Positions 9,449 to 16,308 of a stretch of DNA of 64,000 nt are shown here, piece by piece. Origin of the DNA: Ornithinicoccus hortensis (GTDB lineage: Bacteria > Actinomycetota > Actinomycetes > Actinomycetales > Dermatophilaceae); the NCBI RefSeq assembly GCF_006716185.1, contig NZ_VFOP01000001.1, forward strand, positions 2,480,001 through 2,544,000. The letters are read 5' to 3'. Each line of letters begins with the position of its first letter. The stretch's first letter is position 1. The position numbers and the translations under genes are program-made. Below the pieces are notes generated by a model, which worked only from the letters and a program-made list of their open reading frames with translations, made no database searches and was not told where the DNA came from.

Positions 9449-10510
9449 TCAAGGCCTGATCGGGCCTGCTTCGAGCAGGCGGTAGAGATCGCGAGCGATG
9501 TAGCGCTTGAGGCAGCGTGTGATTTCGCGGTTGGTCTTGCCCTCGGCGGTGCGACGGGTGACGTATTCGCGGGTGGTTTGGTCGTAGTGGATGCGGGAGA
9601 GCGCGATGGTGTGCAGTGCCCGGTTGAGCTGTCGGTCGCCGTACCGGTTGAGGCGGTGTCGGGTGGTGACCTGGCCGCTGTTGGCCGGGATCGGGGCTAC
9701 GCCGGCGAGCATCGCGAAGGCGGCCTCGGAGTGGATCCGGCCTGGGTGGGACCAGGCGCACAGCACGGTCGCGGCCACGATCGGCCCGACACCGGGCTGG
9801 GCCAGGACGTCGGGGCGCCAGGCCAGCACGATCGCCCGGATGGCGTTCTCGTGCTCGGCGGCCTCCTTCGACAGGGCACGTGCCCGCCGGGCCAGGGCGC
9901 GCAAGGTCCTGACGGTCGTAGTGGTCTCCAGGTCCCACGTTGAGTTCAGACGCATTTTCGCCGCGGTCCTGATCATCGCCGGGACCTTCTGGCCGCGGAA
10001 CCGCTCGCGGATCGGCTCGGGCGCGGCGATGAGGAGGCTGAACAGCTGGCGTTGGGCGTCGGTGGAGGCGTTGACTGCGGACCGGCGCGCGGCCAGCAGC
10101 ACCGAGAGCGCCTGGCGGTCCCCGCCACTGCGCGGGGTGCCGAGCTTCGCGCGGGACAGTGCTTCGCGGGCGGCGCGGATCGCGTCGAGCGGGTCGGACT
10201 TGGCGCCGTTACGTCGCTTAGCGCGTTCGGGACGGTCGAGCTCGACCACGACCTCCTGGTTGCGCTCGAGGTGCCGGGTCAGGCCGGCGCCGTGCCCGCC
10301 GGTGCCTTCGATCGCCCACGCCCGCAGTGCTGCGTGCTCGTTAGCGAACTCCACCAGTCGGGCATAGCCGTCGGTCGTGGCTTCGACGGTGATCTCCTCA
10401 AGCACACCGCCGGTCCGCGCGTCGACCACGGCCGCTGAGTGAGTCTGGACGTGGGTGTCGACGCCGATGACGGTATCGACGACGTCACGTAGATCGGTCA
10501 CACTGGTCAT
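9449..10510 (-). CDS. IS110-family DEDD transposase (RNA-guided recombinase family)
   Basis: 353 residues. The RuvC-like N-terminal domain has Asp18 (IGVDTH), Glu68 (AIEGTG), Asp106 and Asp109 (KSDPLDA). The C-terminal Tnp domain has the helix-hairpin-helix-like QPGVGPIVAATVL and the conserved Ser at about residue 278 (PANSGQ), the nucleophile in the family. The ATG at 10510 has AGGAGA 7 nt upstream. IS110 enzymes recombine through a serine intermediate and are guided by a bridge RNA encoded in the non-coding end. No truncation or frameshift is visible. Confidence 0.95.
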   Translation of the reverse strand: MTSVTDLRDVVDTVIGVDTHVQTHSAAVVDARTGGVLEEITVEATTDGYARLVEFANEHAALRAWAIEGTGGHGAGLTRHLERNQEVVVELDRPERAKRRNGAKSDPLDAIRAAREALSRAKLGTPRSGGDRQALSVLLAARRSAVNASTDAQRQLFSLLIAAPEPIRERFRGQKVPAMIRTAAKMRLNSTWDLETTTTVRTLRALARRARALSKEAAEHENAIRAIVLAWRPDVLAQPGVGPIVAATVLCAWSHPGRIHSEAAFAMLAGVAPIPANSGQVTTRHRLNRYGDRQLNRALHTIALSRIHYDQTTREYVTRRTAEGKTNREITRCLKRYIARDLYRLLEAGPIRP

Positions 10511-10770
10511 GCGTTCTCTCCTTGCCTGGGAGCGGATGTGGTTCCGGTCCGGGGCGGAGACTCGGCAGGACTGTGATGAGACACGACCGGTGCGTGAACA
10601 CCGGACGGTCAAGCTCCTGATCAGGCCAACTGCTCCGACCGGGCCGGGGCCGGCAACCCCAAGCGGACAAGTCCCGAGAAAGGCACAAAGCCAGTCACCC
10701 GAAGGGTCACACTCACGGTCACCGACCAACAGCCCAGCACCATCAGGCTGCAAAGGGAATCCTCACAGTC
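10511..10770 (-). ncRNA. candidate bridge-RNA region of the IS110 element
   Basis: This is the non-coding left end upstream of the transposase, where IS110-group elements encode the bridge RNA. Two internal stretches repeat sequences found at the ends of the element. CAGTCACCCGA at 10692-10702 repeats 10766-10776, which spans the element/target junction. An imperfect 25 nt stretch at 10603-10627 resembles 9443-9466 at the opposite end. Such matches are what target- and donor-binding loops would produce, but no secondary structure was calculated and the RNA limits are unknown. Confidence 0.45.
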
Positions 10771-10836
10771 ACCCGATAATCCTGCTCTTCGTTGCAGAAC
10801 CTTCCCGGTCGATGGCGTCAGGTTCCGGGGTGAAGC
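10771..10836 (-). repeat. palindromic repeat unit, copy A (interrupted by IS110)
   Basis: Read on the minus strand this 66 bp unit matches copy B at 13084-13148 over its whole length, with about ten differences. Shared blocks include GCTTCACCCCGGAACCTG, CGACCGGGAAGGTTC and GCAGGATTATCGGGT. It contains a first imperfect hairpin (GAACCT / AGGTTC) and one arm of the second palindrome, whose other arm lies at 9419-9432 beyond the IS element. Confidence 0.85.
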
Positions 10837-10859
10837 CACCGGCCGACGCGCCGGCGCCA

Positions 10860-12014
10860 TCAGCCCCGCAGGTCGATCCGGTCGAGCACCGCGGCGGCGT
10901 GACGGCCCGCGGCCGCGGCAGCCAGGAAGGCGGCCGGGTCGTCCTCGAGCCCGCGGCCCATCGTGGAGAGCCGGACGGGGCAGTCCCGCAGCGCCTCCAT
11001 CAGGCCGGCGGGGTCCACCTCGTGCCGGCGCAGCTGCGGCGCGTCGCCCACGAGCTCGGCGGCCTGCACGGTCACCATCTCGGCCAGTTCGTCCGGCACG
11101 CCCGGCTGGCCCCGCAGGTCGGGCACCGGCAGGTCGGCGAACCGCGCCAGCACCCTCCCGTATGCCGTGAGGCTGTGGTGGGAGATGCCGCGGTGCCGCG
11201 CGCGGGGGTCGGCTCCCGACACGCGGAGCGTGGCGATGCCGTGGCCCCCCACGACGGCGGCGGCGTTCAGGGCCTCGCCCGCCGCGACCCCGGAGAAGCC
11301 CCAGCGGGTGCCGGTCCCCAGGTTGCCCGGACCCTGGGTGACGATCGCGACGTCGGCGTCGGCGACCAACCGGGCGGTCAGCAGCCCGGTGTGCACCGTG
11401 ACCGCCTCGAAGTCCCCGCCGTAGCTCTGCCCGGTCGTGACGACGGCCTCCAGCCACCCGTGCTCGCGCAGCTGCGCAGCCGTCCGGGAGAAGGCGGCAG
11501 GCAGGGCGCCCCCGTCGGTCATCACGTAGACCGCCCTCGCGCCGGGGTTGCTCGCCCGTAGCCCCGCCAGGATCGCCGGCAGGCTCGAGTGCAGGTCGGC
11601 CGCGACGACGGGCATCCCGTCGATGTTGTCCGCCTCCTCCAGCACCGCGTGGTGCGGGCTGTCCTGTTCGTCCGCGCCGAGGACCACCGCCTGCAAGGGG
11701 GTGTAGCGCGCCTTCACCAGGTGGCCGACCTCCGTGGGCGCCACGTCCGGGAGGCGCCCGAGCACGGCAACGACCAGGGCCAGGCCGCCGGTGCCGAGGT
11801 CCTTCGCCAGGGCGTTGCAGTTCAGCAGGACCCGGTCGCCGACCACCACCTCACCCAGCAGGTCGGCATACACCACCCCGCGGACCCGGCCACCGGCCGA
11901 GGTTCCCGGGGCACCCGCCGGCGACCCGCCGTCGGTCAGCGCCACCTCGACCTCCGCGGCCGAACCCCAGCGGGGCCCGACGGCGACGACTTCTCCCTCT
12001 CGCCACTGGATCAC
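10860..12014 (-). CDS. DUF3866 family protein
   Basis: 384 residues, function unknown. I recognise it as DUF3866 from the start VIQWREGEVVAV, the central MPVVAADLHSSLPAILAG and TQGPGNLGTGTRWGFSG. The last is a glycine-rich loop that could bind a nucleotide or metal. No signal peptide or membrane segment is seen. The family commonly sits beside the pafBC/proteasome locus in actinobacteria. The GTG at 12014 is chosen because a TATCGT box lies 6 nt upstream. It is divergent from pafB, with only 54 bp between start codons. Confidence 0.8.
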   Translation of the reverse strand: MIQWREGEVVAVGPRWGSAAEVEVALTDGGSPAGAPGTSAGGRVRGVVYADLLGEVVVGDRVLLNCNALAKDLGTGGLALVVAVLGRLPDVAPTEVGHLVKARYTPLQAVVLGADEQDSPHHAVLEEADNIDGMPVVAADLHSSLPAILAGLRASNPGARAVYVMTDGGALPAAFSRTAAQLREHGWLEAVVTTGQSYGGDFEAVTVHTGLLTARLVADADVAIVTQGPGNLGTGTRWGFSGVAAGEALNAAAVVGGHGIATLRVSGADPRARHRGISHHSLTAYGRVLARFADLPVPDLRGQPGVPDELAEMVTVQAAELVGDAPQLRRHEVDPAGLMEALRDCPVRLSTMGRGLEDDPAAFLAAAAAGRHAAAVLDRIDLRG

Positions 12015-12068
12015 ACGCCGACGATAACCACCCGGGCTGGAGGGGTGCGGTCGGGTAGCGTCGGGGCC

Positions 12069-13181
12069 ATGGCCCGCAGCACCCCCGCATCCACCAAGAC
12101 CGAGCGCTTGCTCAACCTGGTGATCGCCCTGCTCTACACCCGGCAGCCGATGAGCAAGGCACGCATCCGCAAGGCGGTGCCGCAGTATGCCGACAGCAGC
12201 GACGAGGCGTTCGACCGGATGTTTGAGCGGGACAAGGACGAGCTGCGCGACCTGGGCATCCCGTTGCGCACCGAGACGATCGACCCGCTGTTCGACGACG
12301 AACCCGGCTACCGGATCGACCGCCGCGAGTACGCACTGCCGGAGATCGAGTTCGCCACAGACGAGCTCGCCGTGATCGGCCTGGCCAGCCGCGCCTGGTC
12401 GCAGGCCAGCCTCGCCGGGGCGGCGGCCCAGGCGCTGCGCAAGTTGGAGACCGACGGCCTGACCAGGGACGATGCCTCGGTGGCCGGCTTCGAGCCGCTG
12501 CTGCACACCAGCGCCCCGGCGTTCGAGCCGGTCCGGAACGCGGTGCTGAACCGGCAGCCGATCACCTTCGACTACCGGGGCAGCGGGGGAGCGGGGGTCA
12601 CGAGCCGGCAGGTCCAGCCGTGGGTGCTGACCGCCTGGCACGGCCACTGGTACCTCACCGGCCACGACCTGGGGCGCGAGGCGCCGCGGATGTTCCGGGT
12701 CGACCGGATCGTCGGGGCCGTCCGCACGCAGGGCCGGCCCGGTGGCTACCAAGTCCCCGAGGACCACGACCCGCGCGCGATGATCACCTCCAGCAGCTCG
12801 TCGGCCCCGGTGACCGGCACGGTCGCGGTGCGCAAGGGCGCCGGCCACACGCTGCGCCGGCGGGCGACCGGGGTCACCGAGGTCGACGACCGGTGGGACA
12901 GGCTCACCGTCGAGGCCGATACCGGGTGGGGTCTGGTCGAGGAGGTCGCCTCCCTCGGGCCGGACGCCCGACTGGTGGAGCCCGCGGAGCTGGCCGAGCG
13001 GGTGCGCGAGGCGTTGTATGCCGTGGCGCAGGCCCACGGACCGGCGGGCGAGGCTGGGCCGGCGAGGGGCGCCGGCGAGGGGAGCTTCACCCCGGAACCT
13101 GGCGCTTCCGACCGGGAAGGTTCCCTACGAAGCGCAGGATTATCGGGTAACCCGATAATCCGACAGGAGGGCCAGCCGTGA
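12069..13181 (+). CDS. pafB: WYL-domain transcriptional regulator PafB
   Basis: 370 residues. An N-terminal winged helix (about 8-85, with RMFERDKDELRDLGIPL) is followed by a WYL domain (about 145-235, with GHWYLTGHD and RMFRVDRI) and a C-terminal WCX segment. With PafC it forms the RecA-independent DNA-damage activator of actinobacteria. TAGCGT at 12056-12061 lies 7 nt before the ATG. The last 35 or so codons are unusual because they are encoded by a copy of the palindromic repeat (13084-13161), giving a tail from GSFTPEPGASDREGS onward with no family counterpart. The stop overlaps the pafC GTG. Confidence 0.93.
   Translation: MARSTPASTKTERLLNLVIALLYTRQPMSKARIRKAVPQYADSSDEAFDRMFERDKDELRDLGIPLRTETIDPLFDDEPGYRIDRREYALPEIEFATDELAVIGLASRAWSQASLAGAAAQALRKLETDGLTRDDASVAGFEPLLHTSAPAFEPVRNAVLNRQPITFDYRGSGGAGVTSRQVQPWVLTAWHGHWYLTGHDLGREAPRMFRVDRIVGAVRTQGRPGGYQVPEDHDPRAMITSSSSSAPVTGTVAVRKGAGHTLRRRATGVTEVDDRWDRLTVEADTGWGLVEEVASLGPDARLVEPAELAERVREALYAVAQAHGPAGEAGPARGAGEGSFTPEPGASDREGSLRSAGLSGNPIIRQEGQP
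13084..13161 (+). repeat. palindromic repeat unit, copy B, inside the pafB 3' end
   Basis: A bipartite repeat. Hairpin 1 has perfect 7 bp arms GGAACCT (13093-13099) and AGGTTCC. Hairpin 2 has perfect 12 bp arms, GGATTATCGGGT at 13137-13148 and ACCCGATAATCC at 13150-13161, with a single central A. It ends 3 bp before the pafC Shine-Dalgarno AGGAGG (13165-13170). Copy A is at 10771-10836. Both arms are read through as codons of pafB. Confidence 0.9.
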
Positions 13182-14194
13182 GCAGGACGTTCGAGACGGC
13201 GACGGACCGGCTGGGGCGGCTGCTGACGATGGTGCCGTGGCTGCTGACGAGGCAAGGCATCGACATCGGGGAGGCCGCGGTGCAGTTCGGGGTGAGCCAG
13301 AAGCAGATCGTCGACGACCTGGAGCTGCTGTTCGTCTGCGGGACGCCGGGGCACATGCCGGACGACCTGATCGAGGCGTCCTGGGAGGACGGGCGGGTCC
13401 ACCTGGGTAATGCCGACACGATCGCCCGGCCGTTGCGCCTGGGGCGGGACGAGGCGCTGGCGCTCATCGTGGCGCTGCGGGCGCTGGCCGAGGTGCCGGG
13501 GATCGAGGAACGGGACGCGATCGACCGGGCGCTGGCCAAGCTGGAGCAGGCCTCCGGCGAGGCGGGGCAGGCGTCGGCGCAGGTGCGGATCGACATCGAC
13601 ACCGACGAACACGAGCAACGGGTGCTGGGACTGGTCAGGGACGCCGTGGAGCGCTGGCGCCGGGTGCACCTGTGCTACCTGGTGGCCTCCCGCGACGAGA
13701 GCACCGAGCGCGACGTGGACCCCATGCGGGTGCTCTCGATCGACGGACGCTGGTACCTGGAGGCCTGGTGCCACCGGGCCGAGGACGTCCGGATGTTCCG
13801 GCTGGACCGGGTGCAGGAGGCCACGGTCCTCGACGTCGACGGCACCCCACCGGTGCAGGCGCGGCCCCGGGAGGTCACCTCCGGGGTCTTCCAGGCCTCG
13901 CCCGAGGACGTCGTCGTCGAGCTGGAGCTGGCCCCGCGCGCCGCCTGGGTGGCCGAGAACTTCCCGGTCGAGAGCGCCGAGCACCGCGACGACGGGTCGG
14001 CCCGGGTGGTGCTGCGCGCCGCCGACCCGGCCTGGGTGGTCCGGCTGGTCTGGCGCCTCGGCGGCGCGGCCACCGTCCTCGCACCGCCCTCCCTGGTGGA
14101 GACCATCCGGCAGGGTGCGGCCGCGGCCCTCGACGGCTACCCGGACGGGCCGGCCGCGGCCGGGCAACCCACGACCGGGCCAGCCGGGGAATAG
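13178..14194 (+). CDS. pafC: WYL-domain transcriptional regulator PafC
   Basis: 338 residues, same architecture as PafB: winged helix (about 1-75, with VSQKQIVDDLELLFVCG) and WYL domain (about 140-215, with VLSIDGRWYLEAWCHRAED). It is the partner of PafB. The GTG overlaps the pafB stop in a GTGA and has AGGAGG 7 nt upstream. The hairpin of the palindromic repeat lies immediately before this ribosome binding site and could affect coupling between the two subunits. Confidence 0.93.
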   Translation: MSRTFETATDRLGRLLTMVPWLLTRQGIDIGEAAVQFGVSQKQIVDDLELLFVCGTPGHMPDDLIEASWEDGRVHLGNADTIARPLRLGRDEALALIVALRALAEVPGIEERDAIDRALAKLEQASGEAGQASAQVRIDIDTDEHEQRVLGLVRDAVERWRRVHLCYLVASRDESTERDVDPMRVLSIDGRWYLEAWCHRAEDVRMFRLDRVQEATVLDVDGTPPVQARPREVTSGVFQASPEDVVVELELAPRAAWVAENFPVESAEHRDDGSARVVLRAADPAWVVRLVWRLGGAATVLAPPSLVETIRQGAAAALDGYPDGPAAAGQPTTGPAGE

Positions 14195-14272
14195 ACTGGT
14201 CCGCGGGCGGGAGCAGCCCGCCGTGACCGGCACGACCACACAGTTCACGCACCACCCGACGAAAGGCCCTCC

Positions 14273-14563
14273 GTGTTCGCCAGACTCTTCGACAGTCCCT
14301 GGTCGATCGTCGTCATCGTCCTGGTGATCGTGGTGCTCTTCGGCTGGAAGCGCCTGCCCGACGCCGCCCGCAGCCTGGGCCGGTCGATGCGCATCTTCAA
14401 GTCCGAGGTGCAGCAGATGACCGACAAGGACGACAACCCGAGCGCCGCGAGCCAGGACACCGTCCGGGGCGAGACCGCCCGGGAGGACCACCGCACCGAG
14501 CGTCCGGCGGACGGCGCCGCGAACGGCCAGAACCCTCCGGGCGACGACCCGCACCGGTCCTGA
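14273..14563 (+). CDS. tatA: Sec-independent translocase subunit TatA
   Basis: 96 residues. One N-terminal membrane helix (about 8-24, [17 protein letters not shown]) is followed by the F-G hinge and amphipathic helix [21 protein letters not shown] polar acidic tail follows. TatA oligomers form the pore for folded twin-arginine proteins. The start is a GTG. It lies between pafC and tatC, the common actinobacterial order. Confidence 0.95.
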   Translation: MFARLFDSPWSIVVIVLVIVVLFGWKRLPDAARSLGRSMRIFKSEVQQMTDKDDNPSAASQDTVRGETAREDHRTERPADGAANGQNPPGDDPHRS

Positions 14564-14594
14564 GCCCCGACCTGTCCGCACCACCTGATCGCCC

Positions 14595-15407
14595 GTGCCG
14601 TCGCTGCGCCGACCCCGCCACCCCGAGGGGCGGATGTCGCTGGCCGACCACTTCCGCGAGCTGCGCAACCGCGCCTTCATCGCGGCGTTGGCGGTGCTGG
14701 TGTGCGCGGTGCTCGGGTGGATCTACTACCAGGACCTGTTCGACGTCATCCTCCGGCCGCTGCTGGAGGTCCGGGACGAGCGCGGTGACGCCCTCGTCAA
14801 CATCAACTTCGGCGGGAGCATCACCCAGCCGTTCTCGGTCCGGCTGACGGTCTCGATCTTCGTCGGGGTCGTCCTGGCCTCCCCGGTCTGGATCTGGCAG
14901 ATCTGGGGCTTCCTGCTCCCCGGCCTGCGCCCCCGCGAGAAGCGGATCGCGCTGGCCTACTTCCTGGTCTCGGTGCCACTCTTCTTCGCCGGCTGCGCGC
15001 TGGCCGCGTGGGCGCTGCCGCAGACCGTCGCGGTGCTGCTGTCCTTCACCCCCACGGGTGCGGCCAACCTGCAGGACGCGATGGTCTACCTGCACTTCAT
15101 CCTCTACTTCATCGTCGCCTTCGGGATCGCCTTCCTGCTCCCGGTGATCATGGTCGGGCTCAACTCGCTGCGGGTGCTGCCGGTGCGCATCATGATCAAG
15201 GGCTGGCGGATCGCCCTGGTCGGGATCCTGATCTTCGCCGCGCTGGTCACCCCCGACCCCAGCGCCTGGACGATGATCGCCCTGTCCATCCCGATGTTCG
15301 CGCTCTACTGGTGCGCGGTCGCGGTCTCGGCGCTCCTGGAGCGCCGCCGCAGGAAGCGGGACCCCGACTGGCTGGCCACCCCCGACGACCAGGCGAGCGC
15401 GCTGTGA
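14595..15407 (+). CDS. tatC: Sec-independent translocase subunit TatC
   Basis: 270 residues with six membrane helices. The N-terminal MSLADHFRELRNR is the conserved TatC signature (usually M-x-L-x-x-H-L-x-E-L-R-x-R) that helps recognise the twin-arginine signal. PSLRRPRHPEG precedes it, so the true start may be the GTG at 14595 or the internal ATG at 14634. Its stop overlaps the next GTG. It works with TatA upstream. A likely client in this window is the RR-containing L,D-transpeptidase at 38102. Confidence 0.96.
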   Translation: MPSLRRPRHPEGRMSLADHFRELRNRAFIAALAVLVCAVLGWIYYQDLFDVILRPLLEVRDERGDALVNINFGGSITQPFSVRLTVSIFVGVVLASPVWIWQIWGFLLPGLRPREKRIALAYFLVSVPLFFAGCALAAWALPQTVAVLLSFTPTGAANLQDAMVYLHFILYFIVAFGIAFLLPVIMVGLNSLRVLPVRIMIKGWRIALVGILIFAALVTPDPSAWTMIALSIPMFALYWCAVAVSALLERRRRKRDPDWLATPDDQASAL

Positions 15408-16294
15408 CCCGGTATGCCGTGCTCCGGGGGCATCGCTCCGGCCGGGGGCGGGCCGGGGAACGCGGGGTGGCGGTCGCCGAGGCGCTGCGCGCCGCCGGGC
15501 AACAGGTCCACGAGCTCGCGGCGGACACGGCCGACGCCGCCCGCGAGGCCTGCCGGGTCGCGGTGCAGGAGGGGGTCCAGGTCCTCGTGGTGGTCGGCGG
15601 GGACGGGGCCGTGGGACTGGCGGCCGGGGCCTGCCGGGGCACCGGGACGGCGCTGGGCATCGTGCCCGCCGGCACGGGCAACGACAACGCCCGGTCCCTC
15701 GGCATACCGCTCCGGACGGAGGCGGCGATCTCCACCCTGCTGCACGACGCGCGGCGCCCCGTCGACCTGATCGAGGTGGCACCCACCGGCCGGGTGGTCC
15801 TGGGGTCGGTGCCCACGGCACTGGACGCCCGCATCGCGCTCCGGGCCACGACGCTTCCCAAGTGGCTCGGTCCGACCGTCTACGCGGCGGCCACGCTGCC
15901 CGAGTTGCGCCACCTCCGGCCCCAGCCCTACCGGCTGGAGCTGGACGGCGTGCCCTGGGAGACCGAGGCCCTGGTGGTGGCCGCGTGCAACATGCCGGTC
16001 TACGGCGGCGGGATGCGGATCGCCCCGGACGCGGACCCCACCGACGGACTGCTGGACGTCGTCGTCATCGGCCGGGTGGGTGCGCGGCAGGCGCTGGGCC
16101 TGCTCACCGGTGTCTTCGCCGGCCGACACGTCGGCCACCCCTCGGTGCAGGTGCGGCGCGCCGCCACGGTCCGGGTCGAGGGACCGGAACTGGTCGTCCT
16201 GGGGGACGGCGACCCCATCGGGCCGCTGCCGGTGACCTGCACGACGCTGCCCGGGGCGGTGCAGGTCGTGGTCCCGCCGGGGGCCGTCTCCTGA
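15404..16294 (+). CDS. diacylglycerol/lipid kinase family protein
   Basis: 296 residues with the DAGK catalytic fold. The nucleotide-binding VVGGDGAVGLAAG at about 65-77 is close to the canonical GGDGT motif, and IVPAGTGNDNARSLGIP is the second signature. The C-terminal half ends with a beta-sandwich. The N-terminal phosphate-anchoring N-P-x-x-G motif is degenerate here (GHRSGRG), so activity or substrate may differ from the diacylglycerol kinase DgkB. The GTG overlaps the tatC stop. HelY follows 14 nt later. Confidence 0.85.
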   Translation: MTRYAVLRGHRSGRGRAGERGVAVAEALRAAGQQVHELAADTADAAREACRVAVQEGVQVLVVVGGDGAVGLAAGACRGTGTALGIVPAGTGNDNARSLGIPLRTEAAISTLLHDARRPVDLIEVAPTGRVVLGSVPTALDARIALRATTLPKWLGPTVYAAATLPELRHLRPQPYRLELDGVPWETEALVVAACNMPVYGGGMRIAPDADPTDGLLDVVVIGRVGARQALGLLTGVFAGRHVGHPSVQVRRAATVRVEGPELVVLGDGDPIGPLPVTCTTLPGAVQVVVPPGAVS

Positions 16295-16308
16295 CGTAGC
16301 CTGGGGAC

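Larger units (their letters stand above)
9433..10770 (-). mobile_element. IS110-family insertion sequence in a palindromic target
   Basis: The element consists of one DEDD transposase gene (9449-10510, minus strand) and about 260 bp of non-coding left end upstream of it. There are no terminal inverted repeats, as expected for IS110. The boundaries are inferred from the two palindrome arms that flank it (9419-9432 and 10771-10785) and may be off by 1-3 bp because the core dinucleotide is not resolved. It separates the FKBP gene from DUF3866/pafB, genes that are usually closer together. The transposase is intact, so the element may be active. Confidence 0.85.

Noticed and set aside
9433-10770. 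Terminal inverted repeats for the insertion sequence
   Set aside because: The inverted flanking bases belong to the target palindrome. IS110 elements have none of their own.
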